Shown here piece after piece: positions 1 to 7,455 of a stretch of 58,051 nt of DNA. The notes under the pieces are model-generated. The model was not told the origin of the DNA, did no database searches, and saw only the letters and a list, made by a program, of their open reading frames with translations. Position numbers and translations under genes: made by a program. This DNA is from Elusimicrobiota bacterium (GTDB lineage: Bacteria; Elusimicrobiota; Elusimicrobia; UBA1565; UBA9628): assembly GCA_016209035.1 (NCBI GenBank), contig JACQWX010000015.1:1-58051 (forward strand), in the 5' to 3' direction. Within the stretch, counting starts at the first letter, position 1; each line of letters starts with the position of its first letter.

Positions 1-94
1 CGACGCACGCCTCCTCCGAAGCGAACCGGCGATCGAACTCGATCATGTTCCGCGGATAATCCCCGACCTCGCCACCGGCTCGCGCACTACCCAT
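1..94 (-). CDS. IS1595-family transposase, N-terminal fragment (partial, runs off window)
   Basis: The minus strand from the ATG at 92-94 encodes 31 residues before the window ends, including DYPRNMIEFDRRFASEEACV. This resembles the N-terminus of IS1595-type transposases, where such a segment precedes the CPxC zinc ribbon. An identical copy begins at 57959 on the plus strand, so this is a multicopy element. The ribbon and the DDE domain lie outside the window. The family call rests on this short N-terminus only. Confidence 0.6.
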   Translation of the reverse strand, partial: MGSARAGGEVGDYPRNMIEFDRRFASEEACV

Positions 95-140
95 AACCCG
101 ACGACATTACCATTAAGTGGGGCTAAGTGCATACCCCCTT
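2..140. repeat. Left copy of a 139-bp perfect inverted repeat (end of an IS element)
   Basis: Positions 2-140 are the exact reverse complement of 57913-58051. Identity stops abruptly at 140, where a different transposase coding frame begins, so 140 is the likely outer tip of the insertion sequence. The tip contains GTGGGGCTAAGTGCATACCC. The repeat holds the IS leader and the first 31 codons of its transposase. The flanks beyond 140 and before 57913 differ, as expected for two independent insertions. Confidence 0.85.
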
Positions 141-822
141 AGACTTGAAACGGGACTTCCCGATGCTGGAGGTCTGCCTGCTGTTGGACAGCCTATTCGC
201 TTGCAGGCCCGTCATCAGGCTGTGCAAGCATAACCGCTGGGCCTACATCATCACGTTCAAGGAGGGGAGCCTGCCGGCCGTGTGGCAGGAATACCAGGCG
301 CTCAAGACGCTCTCGCCCAAAGACGTCCTGGTCGTGGAACGGGAAGGATGCCGGCAGACCTTCCGCTGGGTCAACGACATCGACTTCGACGGCCTGACGG
401 TCAACGCTTTCGAGTGCCTGGAGGAGACCGCCAAGGAGGCCAAGCTGTTCGTCTGGCTGACAGGATTGCCGGTGACCGCGGCCAACGTGGCCGAGCTATC
501 AGGGAGGGGAGGCCGAAAACGATGGAAGATTGAGAACGAGGGATTCAACACGCAGAAGAACGGGGGCTACGAACTGGAGCACGCCTATTCCACCGACGCC
601 AAGGCAATGAAGAACTTCTACCTGCTGCTACAGATAGGGCACCTCATCAGCCAGTTGATGGAAAAGGGGAGCTTGTTGCGCAAGCGCATTCGGGAGACAC
701 TGGGCAGCCTGAGGACGTTCTCGCAACGGTTGTGGGCGGCGTTGACGGAAATCCTCTTCGACCTGGACCGGCTCCGAGCTATCCTCGGGACCCGCATCCA
801 GATACGGTTTGACACGAGCTAG
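141..822 (+). pseudogene. DDE transposase, 5'-truncated by IS insertion
   Basis: The frame is open from the IS tip at about 141 to TAG at 822; a GTG at 127 that could open it lies inside the IS end. The remaining roughly 225 residues are the C-terminal catalytic part of a DDE transposase. They include a probable second-Asp block (CLLLDSLFA), HNRWAYIITFKEGSLP, and a probable Glu block (RWKIENEGFNTQKNGGYELE). The N-terminal domain and the first catalytic Asp are missing, presumably left on the far side of the IS1595-like insertion. The protein should be inactive. I cannot assign the IS family with confidence. Confidence 0.75.
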
Positions 823-1099
823 ATCGCGACCTTCGTGCTCGGTTCCATTGCCGCCCCCGTTCCACTGCCCAAACTGTAAGCCCACGACATCGCGGGGCCA
901 AGTCCTCCAAGGACGCCACGGCCTCGGAGCACCGATTTTCCCGCCCTGATCCAACGGTCCCGGCTGGGCCCCTGATAGCCTGGCCGGGACCGCCCGACGG
1001 AACGCCGAGACCGGCGATTCGTCAGGGATGGGTGAGTTGAAGCGGGGCATTGACACCGGCAGGGTGCCCTGATATACTAATTCGCAGGGGCCCCGGGTC
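823..1099. other. Intergenic region upstream of the 1100 gene
   Basis: This 277-bp stretch follows the transposase remnant. I see no convincing reading frame or RNA gene in it. Its 3' end holds the promoter at 1050-1078. Confidence 0.5.
1050..1078 (+). promoter_or_regulatory. Sigma-70 type promoter for the 1100 gene
   Basis: A perfect TTGACA (1050-1055) and TATACT (1073-1078) are separated by exactly 17 bp. The predicted transcription start is near 1085, about 15 nt upstream of the ATG at 1100. Confidence 0.75.
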
Positions 1100-1795
1100 A
1101 TGTCAAGAATCCGAATTCTCATGCTGTGGTGGGCCGCATCTTCTCTCGCCGTTGTTCTTCCGCGTTTCCTGCTTGCGTCTGAAGTCGTTGGCTTTTTCAA
1201 GACGGGTTCCGGCCGGCAGGCATTTGTGACCGCTGAGAACCGGGCTGGGCTCGGCCCGGTGGAAATAACCCTGGATGTGGCCGGCTCCACCGTCGCTATT
1301 CGAATCGCGGGTTCCAGATGGCGGCTCGATGGAGAGAAGGTCGCCGTTTCCTCGGACCGTCTCACCGACTTCGCGGGCGGCCACGTGGGGATCTCGATGC
1401 GCGAAGGCACCTTCGTCATCCCTCCTTTCGGCGCCAAGTTCGTGGTCAGTGACAGCCAGGAAGCGGCCATCATGTTCGTGCCCAAAGCCGGTGGGAAACG
1501 CCGTATCCGGCTGCCGATCCGGGGAGGCGAAATCAAGGCTTTCAGCGTCCTCCCCTCAGGTCTTGAATTCCTCATCTACGAACGGAACTCCAAGTTCGCA
1601 GTTTCCAAGGATGGTCGGAGGCTTTTCGGCTTGGCGTCAACGGGCGAGAACATTCTGGTTTCTGTGCGTCCCCGCGGGAAACCTTCCGTGAGGCGGCTAT
1701 CCTCTTCGGACCCGAAGGTTTTCTGGGTGGAAGGAGATCGTTTCTTCAGGGTTGACCGCCGAGGGCTTCGGTTGGAGCCTGCCGCTGGGAACTGA
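1100..1795 (+). CDS. Hypothetical exported protein
   Basis: 231 residues. The N-terminus (MSRIRILMLWWAASSLAVVL) has a short basic stretch and a hydrophobic core, consistent with a signal peptide and cleavage after LLAS near residue 26. The mature part is rich in beta-strand-like alternation (VEITLDVAGSTVAIRI, GTFVIPPFGAKFVV) and has no cysteines or catalytic motif that I recognise. It is preceded by a near-consensus sigma-70 promoter. The next small gene begins 7 bp after its stop, so the two may be cotranscribed. I do not recognise a family. Confidence 0.6.
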   Translation: MSRIRILMLWWAASSLAVVLPRFLLASEVVGFFKTGSGRQAFVTAENRAGLGPVEITLDVAGSTVAIRIAGSRWRLDGEKVAVSSDRLTDFAGGHVGISMREGTFVIPPFGAKFVVSDSQEAAIMFVPKAGGKRRIRLPIRGGEIKAFSVLPSGLEFLIYERNSKFAVSKDGRRLFGLASTGENILVSVRPRGKPSVRRLSSSDPKVFWVEGDRFFRVDRRGLRLEPAAGN

Positions 1796-1802
1796 TCTGC
1801 TG

Positions 1803-2048
1803 ATGAGGCGCTTCGGAGCCTTGCATGCCGCCAGGCCGTATACATTTCTCCTGTTCGCCCTGTGCCTGTCCGGTCTCATTGTTTGGAGCGTTGCCGCCAA
1901 GTCTGAGATTGATAGAACTGGAAGCGATTGCGAAAGGTGCATCAATGTGGAAGGAGAGAATGGGCCATGCGGCTGCTTCCACCATGTAGATCAAGACGGT
2001 GATTGTCTTTACTACACATGCTACTGCTGCGTCGCACGGGCCAGGTGA
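1803..2048 (+). CDS. Small cysteine-rich exported or membrane-anchored protein
   Basis: 81 residues from the ATG at 1803; an in-frame TTG at 1752 would overlap the previous gene. The N-terminus is basic, then a hydrophobic segment (FLLFALCLSGLIVWSVAA, residues 14-31) can act as signal peptide or anchor. The remaining 50 residues carry eight cysteines, including CERC, CGC and a terminal CYCC, with acidic and aromatic residues between them. That spacing suggests a disulfide-rich or metal-binding exported peptide. The Shine-Dalgarno is weak, so expression probably depends on the upstream gene. No family recognised. Confidence 0.45.
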   Translation: MRRFGALHAARPYTFLLFALCLSGLIVWSVAAKSEIDRTGSDCERCINVEGENGPCGCFHHVDQDGDCLYYTCYCCVARAR

Positions 2049-2180
2049 AGTAGGGACCTCTGCCGGGAACGGCCCGGGAGCGCCTCAGTGGATGGCCTGT
2101 CCCAGCGCCGCGTTGACGCGCATGCCTGGCCTCCAATTCGCCTTCGTCTACGGGTCGGTCGCCAGCTGTGGAGATTTCTC

Positions 2181-2209
2181 TTGACAAAATCGCGGGTTGG
2201 GCGCATACT
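2181..2209 (+). promoter_or_regulatory. Sigma-70 type promoter for the 2252 gene
   Basis: A perfect TTGACA (2181-2186) and CATACT (2204-2209) are separated by 17 bp, about 43 nt before the ATG at 2252. This also argues against the longer reading frame that starts at 2168, inside the promoter. Confidence 0.65.
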
Positions 2210-2251
2210 ATTGACGGCGCAACGGACTTCGCACCGAGAAGGGTGAACCCC

Positions 2252-3817
2252 ATGACCCGCAAAGCCCTGTTCCTGCCGGTCCTTTCCTTCGCGTTCTTCT
2301 TCCAGGCCTGGGCCCAAGACCAACCTCCTACGCAGTCCCCCAGCCCTGTGGCCCGGATTTTCCTGAACCAGCTCAAGGGTCTTGACGCGGCCGGCCGCAA
2401 GGCCGCGGGAACTTGCGAGGACCTGAGGCGCTGCGCCGGGCTCATGAGCAAGGAGGCTCGCGAAGCCGCCCGGAACGAGCTCTTCAGGCTCGAAGGCCGG
2501 ACCAAGGGCGGCGGACTTCTGACCGAGATCAGCCAGGGCTTCATCGCCCTGGGCTTCCCTCAGGACGCGGTCCGGATGCTGCGCATGTCGCCCTTCGACT
2601 CCGGCGGGGGGCAGATGCTCTCGCAGGCGGCCGGGGAGTTCCACAACCAGGGCAAGTACGACCTCGCCATGGCCGCCGCGCAGGAAGCCTTGAAGATCGA
2701 CCCCTCGGACGAGGCCGCCTTGGCCGTGCTGCGGCTTTCCGAACGCAAGGTCCACAAGCGGGAGATCGCGAGCCTTCCGGTCAAGAAGGACTCTTCGGTG
2801 GATGCCGGCCCTGACGACGGAGCCAAGGCCCAGGCGTTCGTCTTCTCCCAGGCCGGGGCGGCCTCCCAGGACGCCTCGCGCAGGTCCGCTTGGCCTCTGC
2901 CTCCCACCGAGGTCTACCACATGCCGGGCACGAAGCCCCCGTCCACCTGGGACACCATCGTGACCGGGGTGGGGTCCTTGTGGAAGGTCTACAACCACGA
3001 ACCCACGCCGCAGGAAAGGGCCGTGATCGACGGCTTGAAGATGAAGCTGAACTCTCTTCCGTCGGGCAAGGACCTGGTCCGCGAGATGGGCGGCTGGGAC
3101 CGCATCGACAAAGAGGTCTACTTCATGGTCACGGAGATGTCGAACGACGGCACGGCCGCCTATGTCCGGCCCATGACGCCCTGGGAGGTCAAGAAGAAGG
3201 GCAAGAACTTCGTCCTGGCCATCAACAAGAAGCTCATGGAGGATGGCCCGGAGACGGTCATGCCCGTGTTCGGGCACGAGCTCCAGCACGTGGCGGACAA
3301 GCTCTCCGGCCACGCCGAGTACGACCTGGCCGTGACCAGCGAGCACGGCGCCCACCTCAGGCAGTCCCACCTCTTCCAACAGGTCGACAAGGGGCTTTCG
3401 CCCGAGCGGCGCAAGGAGCTCGAGAAGAAGCCCGCGTGGCTCTACCAGAAATGGGTGACCTCCATGTGGGAGGACCGCCTGCTCAAGCTCTACCCCAAGA
3501 AGGAGGATTATCAGAAGGTCTTCCAGGGGAGCAAGAACCTCCAGTACGTGGCCGGCCTGGCCTACGACGACATCTACAAGAAGGCCGTCAAGGACGGCTC
3601 GCCCCAGGTGATGTACCATGTCTCGGACCTCTACGCCAACGCCACGCATGAGCCTGAGGTGACCGAGTCGGGCCTGCTGGCGAAGATCAAAGCCGAGAAG
3701 AACCCCGTGAAGCGCGGCCGGCTCGAGTCCCTGCTCAAGGAATTGCGCGAGATGCGCCGGGACATCTTCCGGATGGACGACAGTTACCGGGCGCGGACCG
3801 GACAGACCCTCCCGTGA
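2252..3817 (+). CDS. Secreted putative zinc metallopeptidase with TPR-like N-terminal part
   Basis: 521 residues from the ATG at 2252, which has a GAAGGG-type Shine-Dalgarno and follows a clear promoter. The N-terminus (MTRKALFLPVLSFAFFFQAW, then AQA-like cleavage) is a signal peptide. Residues about 60-170 are helical and include a TPR-like unit (GKYDLAMAAAQEALKIDPSD). Around residue 342 lies GHELQHVADKLSGHAEYD, an HExxH zinc site with further His and Glu residues downstream that could supply a third ligand (SEHGAHLRQSHLF). The long C-terminus is charged. The role is probably periplasmic or extracellular protein hydrolysis; substrate unknown. The peptidase call rests on the motif only. Confidence 0.6.
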   Translation: MTRKALFLPVLSFAFFFQAWAQDQPPTQSPSPVARIFLNQLKGLDAAGRKAAGTCEDLRRCAGLMSKEAREAARNELFRLEGRTKGGGLLTEISQGFIALGFPQDAVRMLRMSPFDSGGGQMLSQAAGEFHNQGKYDLAMAAAQEALKIDPSDEAALAVLRLSERKVHKREIASLPVKKDSSVDAGPDDGAKAQAFVFSQAGAASQDASRRSAWPLPPTEVYHMPGTKPPSTWDTIVTGVGSLWKVYNHEPTPQERAVIDGLKMKLNSLPSGKDLVREMGGWDRIDKEVYFMVTEMSNDGTAAYVRPMTPWEVKKKGKNFVLAINKKLMEDGPETVMPVFGHELQHVADKLSGHAEYDLAVTSEHGAHLRQSHLFQQVDKGLSPERRKELEKKPAWLYQKWVTSMWEDRLLKLYPKKEDYQKVFQGSKNLQYVAGLAYDDIYKKAVKDGSPQVMYHVSDLYANATHEPEVTESGLLAKIKAEKNPVKRGRLESLLKELREMRRDIFRMDDSYRARTGQTLP

Positions 3818-3833
3818 TCGAGCAGTGGAAACC

Positions 3834-4403
3834 ATGACGGGCGCTCTGGCCAAGCTCGGCGCGGGGCTCGCGGCCGTCCTGCTGGTCCTTGTCTTCCTCT
3901 GGCTGCGCAGGGTCCATGGCATCACGCATCCGTCCTTCCCGATGCAGACGGTGGAGACGAGCTCCTACCGGGCCTCCTACCCGGCGCATTGGGAGCGCAT
4001 CGACCCTGCGGATGCGAGGCTCGGGGACAAGGAGGTCACCTTCCTCAATCACCGCGGCCAGGAGGGCGACTTCGGCCCCTGGGACCGCGGCCGCATGGCC
4101 ATGGCTCTGCGCGACGAGGGCAAGGGCTATCCCGGCCTCGACGCCTTCACGGCCAAGCTCCTCAAGGACGCCGAGAGGCCGGGCAGGGTCGAGACCTGGC
4201 TCCTGGCCAACGGGGTGCGGGCCCGGACCTGGACCGAGCAGCCCGCGACCACTGACATCCCCTCGGCGATGCGTTGGCTGGCTTTCCAGGGCGCCAACGG
4301 CAGGTTCTACAGCGCCGGGTTCGCGGTCCCGGTGGACCGCAAGGTCGCGGACCGCTACGAGCGCCTCTTCAAGGCCGTCCTCGGCTCCATGGAGTTCAAA
4401 TGA
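3834..4403 (+). CDS. Hypothetical membrane-anchored protein
   Basis: 189 residues from the ATG at 3834 (a GTG at 3825 is an alternative). One N-terminal transmembrane segment (LGAGLAAVLLVLVFLWL, residues 7-23) is followed by an extracytoplasmic domain of about 165 residues starting SSYRASYPAHWERIDP, reminiscent of PsbP/Mog1-like small alpha-beta domains, which is a weak resemblance. It starts 16 bp after the metallopeptidase stop, and its own stop overlaps the start of the next gene (ATGA), so the three probably form an operon. Function unknown. Confidence 0.55.
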   Translation: MTGALAKLGAGLAAVLLVLVFLWLRRVHGITHPSFPMQTVETSSYRASYPAHWERIDPADARLGDKEVTFLNHRGQEGDFGPWDRGRMAMALRDEGKGYPGLDAFTAKLLKDAERPGRVETWLLANGVRARTWTEQPATTDIPSAMRWLAFQGANGRFYSAGFAVPVDRKVADRYERLFKAVLGSMEFK

Positions 4404-4831
4404 CGGTGTCAGGCCCCGACCTGACTCCTGACGCCGTTCGTTGCCCCAGCTGCGGCGGCACGGACGTCCGTCGCAGCTCTTCCCGGTTCAAGCACTGCCT
4501 GCGCGTCATGCTGAACAAGGGCCATCGCTTCTGCCCTGCTTGCGGCAAGAAATGGCACGTTCATTCCTACATCCACGCCCCGGAGCCCGGCTTCCTGGGG
4601 CGGTACTCCAGCGCCGCCCTCGTTTGCGCCTTCCTCGCCGTGGCGGCGATCGCCTTGGGGTCGGCCATGGGCTGGGACCCGGTCCGATGGGTCAAGACGC
4701 GGGTGCGCGCCGGTTATGACGCCGAGCGCGGCAAGGAGAGCAAGGGCGCGCTCTGGAGCGTGCTCGGGGGGTGCTACGAATCCAAGAGCGCCGCCAAGCA
4801 GGACTACTACGACCACGCGAAGGACGACTAG
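4400..4831 (+). CDS. Zinc-ribbon membrane protein
   Basis: 143 residues; the ATG at 4400 overlaps the upstream stop as ATGA, indicating translational coupling. Residues 14-50 hold two CxxC pairs (CPSCGG and CPACGKKW) that would form a zinc ribbon. A single transmembrane segment follows (AALVCAFLAVAAIALGSAMG, near residues 70-90), and then a short charged C-terminal tail. The first dozen codons coincide with a GGYGTCAG-type inverted repeat (4403-4437). Function unknown; it may be a membrane sensor. Its stop lies 1-4 bp inside the convergent transporter gene end. Confidence 0.55.
   Translation: MTVSGPDLTPDAVRCPSCGGTDVRRSSSRFKHCLRVMLNKGHRFCPACGKKWHVHSYIHAPEPGFLGRYSSAALVCAFLAVAAIALGSAMGWDPVRWVKTRVRAGYDAERGKESKGALWSVLGGCYESKSAAKQDYYDHAKDD
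4403..4437. repeat. GGYGTCAG-type inverted repeat inside a start region
   Basis: ACGGTGTCAGG (4403-4413) is inverted as CCTGACGCCGT (4427-4437) with a single G:U-type mismatch and a 13-nt loop. It resembles the noncoding palindromes at 17651, 18131-18198 and 34870, but here it encodes residues 2-13 of the zinc-ribbon protein. Confidence 0.45.
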
Positions 4832-6078
4832 CTCGAGGGCGAAAGGCTCCTCACCAGCGGCCAGCAGAGGGCGGTGCATGCGCTGCCGATGAGCATGAGG
4901 ACCGCGGCGGCGGGATAGGAGCCCGCCCCGGCGCTCAAGACGTCGTAGAGCTTCCCTCCCACCGTGTTGGAGACATAGGCCGAGATGTTGAACACCGACA
5001 TGAAGGCCGCGAAGGCCGTGGCCTCGGCGAACCCGGGGCAGGAACGGGCCGCCAGGTCCATGAAGCTGAGCCGGAAGAAGACTCCCGTCAGCCCGAAGAG
5101 GACGGTGAGCAGGATGGCGGAGACCGGACCCTGGTAGAACAGGTAGAGCAGGCTCAGCGGCGCTCCGAACCACACGGCTGAGCGCGCGATGGCGCCGACG
5201 CTCCAGAGCCTCCCTTCCAGCCGTCCGTAGCAGGCCGCGCCCAGGACTCCCGCGACTCCGCCCGCGGTGCTGAGCAAGCCGATGAACTTCGGCCCCAAGC
5301 CCAGGTGGCCGGTCTGATAGTAGAACTGGGCCGTGCCGAGGAAGGGATTGAAGTTCCAGAGCAGGATGACGAGGCTTAAGGTCCAGAAGCGCTTCTCTTT
5401 GACGAGCATGGCCAGGGCTTGGGTCGCGTTGCGGGCGGGTTGCGCGCTCGGCAGGTCGACCACGAAGAGGGACGACACCAGGATCATGGCCGGGAAGGCG
5501 GCCGCCATGGCGAAGATCCAGCGCATCGGGACGTGCGCGGTCAGCCAGCCGCCTCCGATGCCCGTGAGGACCAGGGTGGAGTAGAGGGTCCCGATCTGCA
5601 CCGCCTGGTAGAAGCCCGTCGACTCCGTGGCCTTGCCTCTCTCCACCATGACCCCGTCGCAGATCACGTCCGCGAGCACGACGCCGGCGTTGACGGCGGC
5701 CATCCCCGCGAGGAGCCACCAGTAGCGGTGGCGCGAGGCTGCCGCCAGCCCCAGGAGCGCGGCGGTCGGCAACGCCGAGGCCAGGGCGATGTGCGGCATG
5801 CGCCTTAGGCCCTTCCACGCGAACATGTCCGTGAGGAGTCCGAAGAGGGGCTTGATGAGGAAGGGGAATGTGATCCAGGCCACGAACACGGCGGATTGGC
5901 CCGCGGAGAGGCCCAGGTCGTCCTTGAGCAGGTAGGAGAGCGGCTCGAAGACGATCCCGAGCATGCCCTGGGCGAAGTAGTTGACCGCGAAGAACAGCGT
6001 CAGCCTGCCCGCGCCCGGCGGTTCTGGCGCGGGCGTGCCGCTTCGAACAGGACTGGAAAGCGGCCTATCGCAGGACAA
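4828..6078 (-). CDS. BT1-type major facilitator superfamily transporter
   Basis: 416 residues if started at the TTG at 6076-6078, which overlaps the end of tatC. A longer frame from 6183 would add a low-complexity Ser/Arg stretch that reads antisense to tatC codons and is unlikely to be real. Homology begins near GRLTLFFAVNYFAQGMLGIV, followed by about twelve hydrophobic segments. Motifs such as FLIKPLFGLLTDMF, a DxxxDG-like ADVICDGVMVERG and the C-terminal FMDLAARSCPGFAEAT fit the folate/biopterin (BT1) or AmpG-like MFS group. The substrate is unknown. It is the last gene of the tat operon. The exact start is uncertain. Confidence 0.75.
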   Translation of the reverse strand: MSCDRPLSSPVRSGTPAPEPPGAGRLTLFFAVNYFAQGMLGIVFEPLSYLLKDDLGLSAGQSAVFVAWITFPFLIKPLFGLLTDMFAWKGLRRMPHIALASALPTAALLGLAAASRHRYWWLLAGMAAVNAGVVLADVICDGVMVERGKATESTGFYQAVQIGTLYSTLVLTGIGGGWLTAHVPMRWIFAMAAAFPAMILVSSLFVVDLPSAQPARNATQALAMLVKEKRFWTLSLVILLWNFNPFLGTAQFYYQTGHLGLGPKFIGLLSTAGGVAGVLGAACYGRLEGRLWSVGAIARSAVWFGAPLSLLYLFYQGPVSAILLTVLFGLTGVFFRLSFMDLAARSCPGFAEATAFAAFMSVFNISAYVSNTVGGKLYDVLSAGAGSYPAAAVLMLIGSACTALCWPLVRSLSPSS

Positions 6079-6790
6079 GGAGCGTGATCTCGAAGAGGAT
6101 GAGCGTGGGCGCCGCCAGCGCGACCTGGGAGAAGACGTCGGGTCCGGGCGTGAGGAACGCGGCCAGGAGGAAAGCCAGGACATAGGCGTAGCTGCGCTTG
6201 GCGCGCAGCGTTTCCTTCGAGACCAGCCCGGCCCTGTTCAGGATGAAGAGGACCAGCGGGAGCTGGAACACGGCGCCGAAGGCGACGCATAGCGCGGCGG
6301 CGAAGCCGACATATGCGCTCACGGACAAGAGGGGCTCTACGCTCTGGGACCCGCAGGCCAGCAGGAAGCGCATGGCCGCCGGGAGCACGATGAAGTAGGC
6401 CAGACCGGCCCCACCCACGAAAAGGAAGTAAGAGATGGAGACCAGCCGGCGCAGGGGGCCGCGCCAACTCTCGTCTAAAGCCCGCGCCACGAAGCCCCAG
6501 ACCTGGTGCAGGATGACGGGCAGGGAGAGGAGGAAGCCTCCGAAGAGGGCGATCTTGAGCCGGGTCATGAAGGCGTCGGTGGGAGCGAGGAAGACCAGCC
6601 GGCCCACGGGCCGCGAGATGAGTTCCAGGAGCGCGCCCGACCAATGGAACATGAGCGCGGTCCCCCCCAAGGCCGCGGCCAGCGCGACGATGAGCCTGCG
6701 GCGAAGCTCACCCAGGTGGGCGGTCAGCGGCATCGGCGGGTCCTGGGCGCGGCACGGCTCCTCCGCCAGGCTTGAGGCCGCCTCAGCCAT
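6065..6790 (-). CDS. tatC: Sec-independent protein translocase TatC
   Basis: 241 residues with six transmembrane segments. Family marks include the conserved N-terminal PMPLTAHLGELRRRLI (LxELRxR), the FxxPxxL-like LIVLPAAMRFLLACG region, and the C-terminal AFLTPGPDVFSQVALAAPTL. TatC is the receptor that binds twin-arginine signal peptides in the inner membrane. The only in-frame start is the ATG at 6790. Immediately upstream the start region is tandemly triplicated in 19-bp units, giving out-of-frame mini-ORFs (see 6791-6853). tatA lies two genes upstream; no tatB is present here, so this looks like a minimal TatA-TatC system. Confidence 0.93.
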   Translation of the reverse strand: MAEAASSLAEEPCRAQDPPMPLTAHLGELRRRLIVALAAALGGTALMFHWSGALLELISRPVGRLVFLAPTDAFMTRLKIALFGGFLLSLPVILHQVWGFVARALDESWRGPLRRLVSISYFLFVGGAGLAYFIVLPAAMRFLLACGSQSVEPLLSVSAYVGFAAALCVAFGAVFQLPLVLFILNRAGLVSKETLRAKRSYAYVLAFLLAAFLTPGPDVFSQVALAAPTLILFEITLLVLR

Positions 6791-6853
6791 GGGAGGCTGC
6801 CTCAGCCATGGGAGGCTGCCTCAGCCATGGGAGGCTGCCTCAGCCATGGGAGG
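6791..6853 (-). repeat. 19-bp tandem repeat of the tatC start region (three units plus partial)
   Basis: On the minus strand the unit ATGGCTGAGGCAGCCTCCC occurs three times (starting 6847, 6828 and 6809), preceded by a partial CCTCCC, and runs straight into the tatC start ATGGCTGAGGCGGCC at 6790. Each unit opens an 8-codon ORF (MAEAASHG, stop) that ends inside the next unit's ATGGCTGA. Each also places GAGG nine nucleotides before the next ATG. The stop of the upstream nucleotidyltransferase gene is in the first unit. Confidence 0.9.
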
Positions 6854-7247
6854 TTTGAGCCTCGGGGGGCAGGACCGCGCGCTCCCGGCCGACGCACCAG
6901 GGGAGCCGCACCACCTCGACCGCCAAGGCCTCGATCACGGCCGCGGTCTCCCGGTCCGGGAAATGCTGGTCATGACCCAGCGCCACGACGCCGGGCCGCA
7001 GCTCGCGCACGGTCTGGGCGAAGCCCTCGGGCCGGCCCATCACCACCTGGTCCGCCAGCCCGAGCGACTCCATCCAGCGCATCCTCATCTTTCCGGGGAC
7101 GGCGCCGGCCTTCCGGTTGTGGGCGTCATGCGCCAACACCACCACCAGTTCGTCGCCGAAGGTCCGCGCCATCCTCAACATGGAAAGATGCGCCGCATGG
7201 ATGCGGTTGAAGCAGCCCGCGGCCAGGACGCGGACGGGCTTCCTCAT
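6840..7247 (-). CDS. Cytidylyltransferase-like nucleotidyltransferase
   Basis: 135 residues. The N-terminal VRVLAAGCFNRIHAAHLSML corresponds to the GxFDxxHxGH nucleotide-binding signature of glycerol-3-phosphate cytidylyltransferase and archaeal FAD synthetase (RibL)-type enzymes, with HAAH in place of HxGH. The C-terminal ALGHDQHFPD matches the region that normally carries the second substrate-binding block. The size fits the small single-domain members. The substrate cannot be told from sequence. The gene overlaps tatA by ATGA and its stop lies in the tatC repeat, so it is embedded in the tat operon. Confidence 0.75.
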   Translation of the reverse strand: MRKPVRVLAAGCFNRIHAAHLSMLRMARTFGDELVVVLAHDAHNRKAGAVPGKMRMRWMESLGLADQVVMGRPEGFAQTVRELRPGVVALGHDQHFPDRETAAVIEALAVEVVRLPWCVGRERAVLPPEAQTSHG

Positions 7248-7420
7248 GGCCGAGCGTCCCGGTCAGGCGGGTCCGAAAGCCCCTCGCGCAGGGCCGCCTT
7301 GAAGGCGTTGACTGCCCGGCCCAGCGAGGCGGCCAGCTCCGGTATCTTGCTGGGCCCGAACACGATGAGCGCCACGACGAGGACCAGCAGCATCTCGCCG
7401 TAGCCGAGGTTCGGCATCAT
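7244..7420 (-). CDS. tatA: Sec-independent protein translocase TatA
   Basis: 58 residues. After MMPNLGYGEM comes a transmembrane helix (LLVLVVALIVF) immediately followed by the hallmark FGPSKIPELAASLGRAV amphipathic helix and a short charged tail. This is the TatA/E pore-forming component, shorter than typical. The start is the ATG at 7418-7420 or the adjacent in-frame ATG at 7415-7417. The promoter just upstream predicts transcription starting at or next to the ATG, so the mRNA may be leaderless. Its stop overlaps the nucleotidyltransferase start (ATGA). Confidence 0.9.
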   Translation of the reverse strand: MMPNLGYGEMLLVLVVALIVFGPSKIPELAASLGRAVNAFKAALREGLSDPPDRDARP

Positions 7421-7426
7421 GGACCC

Positions 7427-7455
7427 AAATTACCAGTTTTGCGCCGGGCGTTCAA
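7427..7455 (-). promoter_or_regulatory. Promoter of the tat operon
   Basis: On the minus strand TTGAAC (7450-7455) and TAATTT (7427-7432) are separated by 17 bp. The -10 ends only 6 nt before the A of the tatA ATG at 7420, which predicts a leaderless transcript. Confidence 0.5.

Noticed and set aside
2021..3925. Long minus-strand reading frame of 634 codons
   Set aside because: It is antisense to the metallopeptidase gene and rich in Arg/Leu/Gly/Pro without domains, a typical GC-rich shadow frame. The same holds for other long shadow frames at 13982-16018, 42623-45352, 45211-47487 and 46427-48466.
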